DNA of 9,087 nucleotides from Candidatus Egerieousia excrementavium (lineage in GTDB: Bacteria > Bacteroidota > Bacteroidia > Bacteroidales > UBA932): the NCBI GenBank assembly GCA_017694275.1, contig JADINB010000087.1:1-9087 (forward strand), in the 5' to 3' direction. The position numbers and the translations under genes are program-made. The notes under the pieces were generated by a model. That model was not told the origin of the DNA. It did not search any database and saw only the letters and a program-made list of their open reading frames with translations. The first letter of the stretch is position 1; each line of letters begins with the position of its first letter. Shown here piece by piece: positions 1 to 6,554 of the stretch.

Positions 1-523
1 CGCGGGCAAGCACCGTTTCCTCCCCGGCCCCTCCCACAAGCTGCTTGATGTTCGCCCTGACAGTAACCCTGGCTTTTGCAATAAGCTGTATGCCGTCTTT
101 TGCTACTGCCGTTACAGGAGGAGTGTTTATGACTTTAGGGTTGACAGACATCTGCACCGCCTGAAACACATCTCTTCCGGCCAGGTCTATAGCCGCTGCC
201 ATATTGAAATTAAGCGCTATGTTCGCCTTGTCTGCAGAAATCAACGCATTCACCACATTGGGGACGTTGCCCTTTGCAAGATAATGGGCTTCTAGCTCGT
301 TGGCATTCAATTTAAGACCTGCCTTTGTGCCGGTAATCATCGCCATTACGATAGTTCCCGGAGGGACCTTGCGCCAACGCATCAGGACCAGCTGTAGCAG
401 AGAAATCTTAACGCCAGAGATAAGCGCCTGAAACCAGAGAGTTATTGGAAAGAACCATAAGAAAATCAGTAGAAAGACGATAGACAATCCTATCCATATC
501 AAATAAGTGAGTTCCTGTGCCAT
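1..523 (-). CDS. floA: Flotillin-like protein FloA, N-terminal part (cut by window edge)
   Basis: This gene encodes the first 174 residues of a FloA (YqfA/UPF0365) protein. FloA is an SPFH-related scaffold that organises membrane microdomains and affects membrane fluidity. The start is ATG at 523, giving MAQELTYLIW. A hydrophobic segment at about residues 6-30 anchors it in the inner membrane. It is followed by the family's conserved GVK(I/V)..L..MR.RKVPP stretch, and further in by AAAIDLAGRDVFQAVQMSVNP, a VAKDGI motif, and VRANIKQLVGGAGEET near the window edge. These all match FloA as I know it. Full-length family members have about 330 residues, so roughly half is missing at the left edge, not through mutation. 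The start lies 10 bases after the stop of an NfeD-type gene on the same strand. That pairing is typical, and the two are probably co-transcribed. No Shine-Dalgarno sequence precedes the ATG, as is usual in Bacteroidota. Confidence 0.95.
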   Translation of the reverse strand, partial: MAQELTYLIWIGLSIVFLLIFLWFFPITLWFQALISGVKISLLQLVLMRWRKVPPGTIVMAMITGTKAGLKLNANELEAHYLAKGNVPNVVNALISADKANIALNFNMAAAIDLAGRDVFQAVQMSVNPKVINTPPVTAVAKDGIQLIAKARVTVRANIKQLVGGAGEETVLAR

Positions 524-533
524 AGTCTGAATA

Positions 534-1004
534 TTATTCTTCTGTAATCTTTACATATATTTTGTTGTCTTGAATTTCGGTCACTTCTACCTGCGTACCG
601 GCCTCTATGACTGCATCGCGCGCAAAAGCCTCGGTAAGAATACCCTTTATCTTCACCTGCCCGGCAGGAGCGAGACGGGTTACCGCAACTCCTCTGTCAG
701 ATATCTCTATCCCCTTTTCCTGCGGAGAAAGATCTACCCTGGAAGATATTGAGACATCAAGACTGGCCTTCTTCCAGGTCTTCGACCGCAAAACCATTAC
801 CGTTATCACCACGACAAGCACTATCTCCACTGCCAGTATGAGCATACCCGTTTCCGGACCTGACCGGGAGAAGCCCAACCAGCAGGAGGCCACCATGGAA
901 GCCACGCCGAGTATTCCTGCCACCCCGAATCCCGGGACAAGAATAAGCTCCACGATAAGCAGAACCAGCCCCACAACTATCAGTGTTATTATCAGCGCTG
1001 TCAT
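534..1004 (-). CDS. NfeD family short membrane protein (NfeD1b-like)
   Basis: This 156-residue protein has the shape of a short NfeD protein, without the ClpP-like protease domain of long forms. Three hydrophobic segments are visible, at about residues 3-23, 28-45 and 53-72, with a PGFG turn at 24-27 between the first two. A soluble C-terminal region at about 85-156 has the pattern of the NfeD OB-fold: a GIEISDRGVAVTRLAPAGQV stretch followed by IKG and V.V..I.....YVKI. Family knowledge says such proteins associate with flotillin-like SPFH proteins in the membrane. The floA gene 10 bases downstream supports this. The upstream gap to the PD40-SPOR gene is 80 bases on the same strand, with no clear promoter or terminator, so read-through from that gene is possible. 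The exact biochemical role of short NfeD proteins is not well established. Confidence 0.9.
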   Translation of the reverse strand: MTALIITLIVVGLVLLIVELILVPGFGVAGILGVASMVASCWLGFSRSGPETGMLILAVEIVLVVVITVMVLRSKTWKKASLDVSISSRVDLSPQEKGIEISDRGVAVTRLAPAGQVKIKGILTEAFARDAVIEAGTQVEVTEIQDNKIYVKITEE

Positions 1005-1084
1005 CTCAAAATATTTTTATCTATAATTTCGCATGTCATAAACGCCCGCTCCAAGGCCATTGTTTCAGTCTGGCCTATATTTTC

Positions 1085-2938
1085 TCATTTCACCGTCTCT
1101 ACCGTTATCGTCTGGTCTGAAACCACCTTAAGGGCAGCAACCAATGTCTCCGCCTCGTCTTTGCTTCCGAAAGGCCCTATCACGAATCTGGTTGCTCCGC
1201 TGTCAGATACCTTGGCTATGTCTTTATTTGTATTGCTGCGTACGACAGTAAGCATTTCCTGCGGCAAGGCATCACTATACCCGTCTATTACAACCTGATA
1301 AAGTACATTTGAAGCAATTTTCTTCTCCAATGCCCGTGCAGAGGCTGTATTGATGAACTCACCGTCATTATATGCCCGTATTATGGCTGAAGAAAAACCC
1401 AGACGCCTTACTTTGTTCAAGTTAGACAATGCATCATTATATGTTGGAAAGGCTCCGACAGAATACGTGTACCGGCCGGAGATTTTCCTTTCGAATACCG
1501 GAGCCAGCCCTTTCAGAAGTTTCGTGCTGCTGACCGGCTTGGTAAGCGTGTAAAGTTGAATCTGATAGACCAGCCCTTTGGGGAAATCATCCACAGGGAC
1601 AAGATCCTGTGGTTCGCTTTCAATCCTGAATGCAAGATTTACCGGCTTTACCGGCTCCATCACATTCATGTACGGCGCACGGCCGAGGGTATTTGAGGCA
1701 AAGGAAAATACAGGAAGCGGCTCCATGCCCTGCCTGACATTGCCCTCATCCAGGTTCTCAGGTTCTTTCAAGAATATCCCTTGCGAGAGAAACTCCATCT
1801 CTATCTGCTGCAGCCTTACCGATGCGCTTCCAAGTTCCTCCTGCAGGGCTATGACTTCAAGTTCCAGCTCGCCAATTCTCTTTTCGAGTGCAGCCAGGTC
1901 GTCGGCATTGGTAAGGGTATTGTAGAGATCCCTGCTCTGCTGCTGCTTTTTCAAAGTTGCGTCCAGCCTTCTTTCAACCTCCTTTACATTCTCTACCGCA
2001 GTCGAATATTCGCTGTATCTTTCGTTGTCCAGATTGTCTCTGTCCGGTTCTGCCTGACCTGCGGCGCTGGAGGCAATGTCGAGTTCTGCGATTTTCTCCG
2101 CTTCAGAAGGGGTCATGCTCTTCTTAAGGGGCTTGTTTTCGAAAAGTACTGCATAAACGACAAGAGAATCGCCTGAAGTCTGCCTGTCAGATGCGAAAAC
2201 CGAGAAATTCCCGTCGGGCGTATTGTAAAAAAGATAATCGTTCCAGGGAGACGAGTAAGGGAATCCAAGATTCTGCGGCACTCCCCAATCTCCGCTCTCC
2301 TCGTCCCATTCGCACACATACAGGTCGTATCCTCCAACACCATAATGGCCGTTGGATGAAAAATAGAGCGATTTTCCGTCTGCACTCAAAACAGGAAAAA
2401 TCTCGTTGCCCAAAGACGTAATGTTCTCGTTCATTACAGCCGGAGCGCTCCACAGAGTATCGTCCAACTGTTCGACACGATAGATATTCCATGAGCCGTT
2501 TTCATCAGGAGCGCTGTAATACAAAGACTTTGCCCCTTCAGGAAAATACACGAACGCTTTTTCACGAACACTGACACTGTCGGTTACAAAAAGAGAAGGG
2601 GGCATCAGAGCCCAGGACTTGTCTGCAAATCCAGGATAATGCAAAAAGAAATCCTCCTTTGAAAAGCACTCCCTGGCAACAACCGTAGGACTGTCTGCAT
2701 ACTCCAGCAGGGAGAGTCCGTTTTCGCACAGCACAATTTTCTGCTCTATTGCCATCCTCTGCAAAGAGTCTGTGGTCTGTTCCAGGATAGAATCATATAT
2801 CTCCAGGGCCTTTCCAAACTCATACCGGGCATACAACGCCTCCGCTTCCGCCATTCGGGCAGAATTTTGCTGGCCCCGCAAAGTCCCCAAGGAAAACAAG
2901 GTTAAAGATATGATAAATAAACCTATATGTTTTTTCAT
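1085..2938 (-). CDS. Secreted envelope protein with TPR-like, PD40 propeller, coiled-coil and SPOR-type segments
   Basis: I read 617 residues from the ATG at 2938. The open frame extends 24 codons further up to 3010, but the 2938 start gives a clean signal peptide (MKKHIGLFIISLTLFSLGTLRG), and a minus-strand TAnnTTTG box lies inside the extension. No lipobox cysteine is present, so type I cleavage is expected. Residues about 27-80 resemble a TPR helix pair (ALYARYEFGKALEIYDSIL). Residues about 125-270 hold PD40/TolB-like propeller strands, including LYFSSNGHYGVGGYDLYV. Residues about 305-385 are a charged heptad-like coiled coil. Residues about 455-525 (VYQIQLYTL ... YTYSVGAFPTYNDAL ... LGFSSAIIRAY) match SPOR domains of Bacteroidota, and about 545-617 look like a second, weaker SPOR unit (YQVVIDGY ... 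RFVIGPFGSKDEA). SPOR domains bind glycan strands stripped of peptides, often at the septum. A periplasmic, wall-bound role is therefore inferred; the precise function and partners are unknown. It is transcribed divergently from secDF. Confidence 0.85.
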   Translation of the reverse strand: MKKHIGLFIISLTLFSLGTLRGQQNSARMAEAEALYARYEFGKALEIYDSILEQTTDSLQRMAIEQKIVLCENGLSLLEYADSPTVVARECFSKEDFFLHYPGFADKSWALMPPSLFVTDSVSVREKAFVYFPEGAKSLYYSAPDENGSWNIYRVEQLDDTLWSAPAVMNENITSLGNEIFPVLSADGKSLYFSSNGHYGVGGYDLYVCEWDEESGDWGVPQNLGFPYSSPWNDYLFYNTPDGNFSVFASDRQTSGDSLVVYAVLFENKPLKKSMTPSEAEKIAELDIASSAAGQAEPDRDNLDNERYSEYSTAVENVKEVERRLDATLKKQQQSRDLYNTLTNADDLAALEKRIGELELEVIALQEELGSASVRLQQIEMEFLSQGIFLKEPENLDEGNVRQGMEPLPVFSFASNTLGRAPYMNVMEPVKPVNLAFRIESEPQDLVPVDDFPKGLVYQIQLYTLTKPVSSTKLLKGLAPVFERKISGRYTYSVGAFPTYNDALSNLNKVRRLGFSSAIIRAYNDGEFINTASARALEKKIASNVLYQVVIDGYSDALPQEMLTVVRSNTNKDIAKVSDSGATRFVIGPFGSKDEAETLVAALKVVSDQTITVETVK

Positions 2939-2961
2939 TAAAAAACGCGAAATTAACAGGA

Positions 2962-2969
2962 CAAAGATA
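2962..2969 (-). promoter_or_regulatory. Minus-strand -7 box for the PD40-SPOR gene
   Basis: On the minus strand this reads TATCTTTG, an exact match to the Bacteroidales -7 consensus TAnnTTTG. A TTTC about 20 bases upstream is a one-mismatch candidate for the -33 TTTG. The predicted transcript begins near 2955, leaving a short AT-rich leader before the ATG at 2938. This favours 2938 over 3010 as the start. Predicted from sequence only. Confidence 0.6.
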
Positions 2970-2999
2970 AGAAATACTTTATATGTTAGGAAAAAATTG

Positions 3000-3007
3000 T
3001 ACATTTG
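3000..3007 (+). promoter_or_regulatory. Plus-strand -7 box for secDF
   Basis: The sequence is TACATTTG, an exact match to TAnnTTTG. TTTA at 2978-2981, 18 bases upstream, is a near match to the -33 element TTTG. Transcription would begin around 3013, giving an AT-rich leader of about 40 bases before the secDF ATG at 3053. The box lies 30 bases from the opposing box at 2962-2969, so the two promoters share their upstream DNA. Confidence 0.65.
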
Positions 3008-3052
3008 CACCCTACTTGAAACGAATAAGTAAATCTTAAATCATACAAACAA

Positions 3053-6000
3053 ATGCAAAGTAAAGGAGCCATTAAATTTCTGGCAATCATTATCGCGTTG
3101 GCCTGTCTGTATCAGCTTTCGTTTACATGGGCAACGTCACATCAAGAAAATAAAGCCGAGGATTATGCAGCAGCTGCCGTTGAGGCGGAAAGGAACAGCC
3201 CTTCGTTTGCAGCGGTTCCGGAAGTGGACAAAGCCTACTATCTGGACTCTATCGCAAAGATTAAAAACAGATTCTATATAGACTCTGTTTCAAACGAAAA
3301 GGTATTCTTTGGCTTTACCTACAAACAAATCAAGGAGAAAGAAATCAATCTGGGTCTCGACCTGAAGGGCGGTATGAACGTCATGCTGCAAGTCCAGCTC
3401 AAAGACCTCATAAAGGCCCTTGCCGACAACAACCAGTCGCCCGAGTTTCTCGAGGCTCTCGAACTGGCACAGCAGAAGGAGCTCACCTCAAGAGAGGATT
3501 TCATAACCCTTTTTGAACAGAGTTGGAATGAGGTTGCACCCACAAAGAGACTCTCGTCTGTATTCGGCACATACGAAATGCGCGACCGCATCAAACCCGA
3601 GACAAGCAATGCAGATGTCATAGCAGTCATAAGGGAAGAGGCAGAGAGTGCAATAGCAAACTCTTTCAACGTATTGAGAAACCGTATCGACCGTTTTGGC
3701 GTTACGCAGCCCAATATTCAGAAAATAGGCAACACCGGCCGTATCCTTGTTGAACTTCCTGGCGTAAAGGAGCCTGAGCGTGTTAGAAAACTGCTTCAGG
3801 GAACTGCCTCTCTGGAATTCTGGCCTACATTTGACAACAACGAAGTGTATCCATATCTCGCAGAGGCAAACATGGCACTGAAAGACATTCTTGCAGAACA
3901 AGACACTACTTCTGCCGCTGCCGGACAGGAGGAAGCCGTTGCTGCAGGAGACTCTTCGCTTGTTGGCAGCATTCTCGCTGCAGACTCACTCTCAGCAGAC
4001 GAACAGGCATGGATGAAAGAGAATCCGCTCTTTGCAGTACTCCAGCCGAACGTTTACGGAAACCAGTTGGTTCCCGGCGCCTGCATAGGACATGCCAATT
4101 ACAGGGACACAGCCACTGTCAACGATTATCTGCAGATGCCACAGATCAAAGCTATCTTCCCTCCTGAGCTTGTTCCCATGTGGAGCGTAAAGCCAGATGC
4201 CAGCGGAATCTACTATGACCTGGTGGCAATCAAGGTCAACACCCGTGACGGGAAGGCTCCTCTCGACGGAGGAATGGTGAGTGACGCTTCTGTGACATAC
4301 AACAACACCACAGGCGGAACACCTGAAGTAGACATGGTAATGAATGCAGAGGGTGCACGTATCTGGGCAAGACTTACCGCAGACAATATAGGCAAATCAA
4401 TTGCAATCGTCCTTGATGACATGGTATACTCTTACCCCAACGTAAGGCAGGAGATAACCGGAGGGCGCTCACAGATTTCAGGAAACTTCACGATTACTGA
4501 AGCCGAAGACCTTGCCAACGTGCTCAAGTCCGGCAAACTTCCCGCGCCTGCGACCATCGTTCAGGAGCAGGTTGTAGGACCGAGCCTCGGAAGCGAGTCC
4601 ATCAATGCCGGTCTGGTTTCATTTATCATAGCATTTGCGCTCGTGCTCATATACATTCTCGTATTCTATCAGGGAGCCGGTGTGGCAGCAAACATCGCAT
4701 TGCTGTGCAACGTGCTGTTCCTGCTTGGGGCACTTGCATCGTTCGGAGCCGTACTTACACTTCCGGGTATTGCCGGACTGGTGCTGACCCTCGGTATGGC
4801 GGTAGACTCCAATGTCATAATATATGAGCGTATCAAAGAGGAACTGCGGGCAGGAAAACCGCTGAGAACTGCAATCAAAGAGGGATACAGCAATGCATAT
4901 TCTGCAATCATTGACGGCAACTTCACCACAATCATAACCGGTATCATACTGTATATCTTTGGTTCAGGTCCGGTACAGGGCTTTGCTACCACACTGGTTA
5001 TAGGTATCATTACATCAATGCTTACCTCAATCTTCATAACAAGGCTCATATTCGAGGCTCTGCTCAACAGGAACAAGAACATTACCTTCGACAACAGGTT
5101 CTCAAAGGACTTCATGCAGCATACCAGGTATAATTTCTTGGGTATAAAGAAGATTACCTATACCATATCTGCAATAGTCATTGTACTGTGCATCGGTTCA
5201 ATCGCAATCAAGGGATTCACCTATGGAGTAGATTTCACAGGAGGTAGAACCTATGTGCTGCGTTTCGACCAGGAAGTTTCCGCCGAAGACATAAGGGTTG
5301 CCGCAAATGAGGAGTTCGGCGAAAGTGTAGAGGTAAAACAGTTCGGAGGCGAAAGCCAGATCAAACTGACTACAAAATACAAGGTAGAGGACAATTCTAC
5401 AGAGGTGGACCAGGAGATAGAAGAGAAACTGTTCCATGCGATGAAACCTTTCTTCAAGGATAGTGAAATCACACTTTCTCAGTTTACCTCGACTCTGGAA
5501 AATCCCAATGGTATCATAAGTTCAGACAAGGTTGGACCTACGATAGCAAACGATATCAAGCGTGATGCAATCATCGCAGTACTTCTCTCACTCCTTGCAA
5601 TATTCGCTTACATAGCATACAGATTCAAGAACTGGAGATGGGGATTGAGCGGTGTCATAGGCCTTACACACGATGCGTTGATAGTAATAGGATTCTTCTC
5701 TATCTTTACCGGAATCCTGCCGTTCAGCCTCGACGTAGACCAGACATTCATTGCAGCCGTTCTTACGATTATCGGATACTCGATAAACAATACCGTGGTC
5801 ATATTCGACCGTATCCGTGAGTATAGAACCCTCTATCCCAAACGCGATTTGAAGGAAAACGTAAACGGCGCGCTTAACAGCACTCTGGCCAGAACGGTAA
5901 ATACCACCATGACAACACTTGTGGTTATGATTGCCATTGCACTCTTCGGAGGTGAGGTTATCAGAGGTTTTGCCGTTGCGCTGATAGTAGGTATCGTAGT

Positions 6001-6100
6001 CGGAGCTTATTCATCTGTATTCATCAGTACTCCATTCATGTACGACCTTAACGTGGCAAAGAAAAGCGATGAGCCCGGAAAGGCAAAACTGAAAAAATAG
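3053..6100 (+). CDS. secDF: Protein translocase subunit SecDF (SecD-SecF fusion)
   Basis: This 1,015-residue protein fuses SecD and SecF, the accessory part of the Sec translocon. It uses proton flow across the inner membrane to pull exported proteins into the periplasm. Residues about 6-27 are the first membrane segment. The large SecD periplasmic domain follows, with LGLDLKGGMNVMLQV, then NRIDRFGVTQPNIQKIG and ELPGVKEPERVRKLL. A low-complexity Ala/Ser/Asp/Glu-rich insertion lies at about 280-325. The SecD membrane bundle begins after GPSLGSESINAG (residue 509 onward) and contains GMAVDSNVIIYERI; D585 corresponds to the family's conserved proton-pathway aspartate. The SecF half begins near residue 690, with YGVDFTGGRTYVLRF, GPTIANDIKRDA, and IGYSINNTVVIFDRIRE (D919). 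Twelve membrane segments are expected. The length is typical of Bacteroidota fusions and the protein looks intact. The ATG follows an AT-rich leader without a Shine-Dalgarno sequence. It stands alone between a divergent promoter and its own terminator, so it is probably monocistronic. Confidence 0.98.
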   Translation: MQSKGAIKFLAIIIALACLYQLSFTWATSHQENKAEDYAAAAVEAERNSPSFAAVPEVDKAYYLDSIAKIKNRFYIDSVSNEKVFFGFTYKQIKEKEINLGLDLKGGMNVMLQVQLKDLIKALADNNQSPEFLEALELAQQKELTSREDFITLFEQSWNEVAPTKRLSSVFGTYEMRDRIKPETSNADVIAVIREEAESAIANSFNVLRNRIDRFGVTQPNIQKIGNTGRILVELPGVKEPERVRKLLQGTASLEFWPTFDNNEVYPYLAEANMALKDILAEQDTTSAAAGQEEAVAAGDSSLVGSILAADSLSADEQAWMKENPLFAVLQPNVYGNQLVPGACIGHANYRDTATVNDYLQMPQIKAIFPPELVPMWSVKPDASGIYYDLVAIKVNTRDGKAPLDGGMVSDASVTYNNTTGGTPEVDMVMNAEGARIWARLTADNIGKSIAIVLDDMVYSYPNVRQEITGGRSQISGNFTITEAEDLANVLKSGKLPAPATIVQEQVVGPSLGSESINAGLVSFIIAFALVLIYILVFYQGAGVAANIALLCNVLFLLGALASFGAVLTLPGIAGLVLTLGMAVDSNVIIYERIKEELRAGKPLRTAIKEGYSNAYSAIIDGNFTTIITGIILYIFGSGPVQGFATTLVIGIITSMLTSIFITRLIFEALLNRNKNITFDNRFSKDFMQHTRYNFLGIKKITYTISAIVIVLCIGSIAIKGFTYGVDFTGGRTYVLRFDQEVSAEDIRVAANEEFGESVEVKQFGGESQIKLTTKYKVEDNSTEVDQEIEEKLFHAMKPFFKDSEITLSQFTSTLENPNGIISSDKVGPTIANDIKRDAIIAVLLSLLAIFAYIAYRFKNWRWGLSGVIGLTHDALIVIGFFSIFTGILPFSLDVDQTFIAAVLTIIGYSINNTVVIFDRIREYRTLYPKRDLKENVNGALNSTLARTVNTTMTTLVVMIAIALFGGEVIRGFAVALIVGIVVGAYSSVFISTPFMYDLNVAKKSDEPGKAKLKK

Positions 6101-6122
6101 GCTACATCAGATATATGAACTG

Positions 6123-6161
6123 CACCCCAAAAGTCGGAAATGAACTTTTGGGGTGTTTTTT
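6123..6161 (+). terminator. Rho-independent terminator of secDF
   Basis: A perfect 11-base-pair stem (CACCCCAAAAG at 6123-6133 with CTTTTGGGGTG at 6145-6155) encloses an 11-base loop and is followed directly by six T residues. It begins 22 bases after the secDF stop codon. On the plus strand it is a textbook intrinsic terminator, and it protects secDF from the convergent tRNA unit. Confidence 0.93.
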
Positions 6162-6202
6162 ATGAAATACAGTTGCCAGACAATGGAGCAACATGATACA
6201 AT

Positions 6203-6238
6203 AAAAGGATGCCGATCATGTTGAACCGGCATCCTTTT
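6203..6238 (-). terminator. Rho-independent terminator of the tRNA-Pro gene
   Basis: A perfect 12-base-pair inverted repeat (AAAAGGATGCCG at 6203-6214 with CGGCATCCTTTT at 6227-6238) has a 12-base loop. Read on the minus strand, the stem ends in TTTT and continues ATTGTATC, giving a U-rich tail. It starts 9 bases after the 3' end of the tRNA, as expected for a tRNA terminator. The stem is symmetric enough to act weakly on plus-strand read-through too. Confidence 0.85.
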
Positions 6239-6246
6239 GGCCTTTG

Positions 6247-6320
6247 TCGGGATGAGACGACTCGAACGTCCGACCCCCACGTCCCTAACGTGGTGCGCTA
6301 ACCAACTGCGCCACATCCCG
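6247..6320 (-). tRNA. tRNA-Pro, anticodon AGG
   Basis: The minus strand folds into a complete 74-base cloverleaf. The acceptor stem is CGGGATG/CATCCCG, the D stem GCGC/GCGC with loop AGTTGGTTA, the anticodon stem CCACG/CGTGG with loop TTAGGGA, the variable loop GGGTC, and the T stem GGACG/CGTCT with loop TTCGAGT; the discriminator base is A73. The anticodon at loop positions 34-36 is AGG. Proline identity is supported by the C1-G72 pair, A73, G35-G36 and G37, all known features of bacterial tRNA-Pro. The CCA end is not encoded (CAA follows), as is common in Bacteroidota. The A at wobble position 34 is unusual, because bacterial proline tRNAs mostly carry GGG, UGG or CGG. It would read CCU, or more codons if the A is modified to inosine or left unmodified. 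Confidence 0.93.
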
Positions 6321-6330
6321 AATGGGAGTG

Positions 6331-6338
6331 CAATTATA
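6331..6338 (-). promoter_or_regulatory. Possible -7 box of the tRNA-Pro gene
   Basis: On the minus strand this reads TATAATTG, one mismatch from TAnnTTTG, and it contains TATAAT. It ends 10 bases before the mature 5' end of the tRNA, a suitable distance for a short leader. I see no clear -33 TTTG at the right spacing, so this is a candidate only. Upstream lie homopolymer runs (two T8 tracts on the plus strand, about 6363-6380). Confidence 0.35.
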
Positions 6339-6433
6339 GTAATAATTTTGGCAACAGACACCTTTTTTTTGATTTTTTTTCAAAATACACATGGCACACT
6401 TAATATAACAGATTAATTATCAAGAAAATAATA

Positions 6434-6477
6434 AAACCAGGCCTGATGCCTTCATCGTAGAGCAAACTGCCCGGCCT
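6434..6477 (-). terminator. Possible second hairpin terminator downstream of gpmI
   Basis: On the minus strand AGGCCGGGC (6477-6469) can pair with GCCTGGTTT (6442-6434), using three G-U pairs, or alternatively CAGGCC pairs perfectly with GGCCTG. Both enclose a large loop of more than 25 bases. The U-rich TTTTATTATTTTC follows. It would be a backup to the stronger hairpin at 6491-6524. The long loop makes it weak, and chance pairing is possible. Confidence 0.35.
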
Positions 6478-6490
6478 GCCTGCAAACAAA

Positions 6491-6524
6491 GAACCGTCCA
6501 TGGCACATTTTCCATGAACGGTTC
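6491..6524 (-). terminator. Rho-independent terminator of gpmI
   Basis: The arms GAACCGTCCATGG (6491-6503) and CCATGAACGGTTC (6512-6524) enclose an 8-base loop. The single non-Watson-Crick position is a C-A mismatch in plus-strand RNA but a G-U pair in minus-strand RNA. The stem is therefore continuous over 13 pairs only on the minus strand, the direction of gpmI. The minus-strand tail TTTGTTTG is U-rich. It starts about 30 bases after the gpmI stop. Confidence 0.8.
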
Positions 6525-6554
6525 CCGAAAGTATCAATTCTGCACCGGAGATTC

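Noticed and set aside
607..1026. A 139-codon plus-strand open frame opposite the NfeD-type gene
   Set aside because: Its product is Thr/Ser/Ile-rich low-complexity sequence mirroring the hydrophobic NfeD codons; the minus-strand frame has clear family motifs.
1054..1076. A 6-base inverted repeat (AGGCCA/TGGCCT) between the envelope gene and the NfeD-type gene
   Set aside because: On the minus strand it has no U-rich tail, and on the plus strand, where a short AT-rich tract follows, there is no gene for it to terminate. It is short enough to be chance.
6107..6361. An 84-codon minus-strand open frame
   Set aside because: It covers the tRNA gene and both terminators, so it cannot be a real coding region.
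6361..6381. Two T8 runs on the plus strand as a possible terminator
   Set aside because: No stem precedes them on the plus strand, and on the minus strand they are A-runs upstream of the tRNA; more likely just AT-rich promoter DNA.
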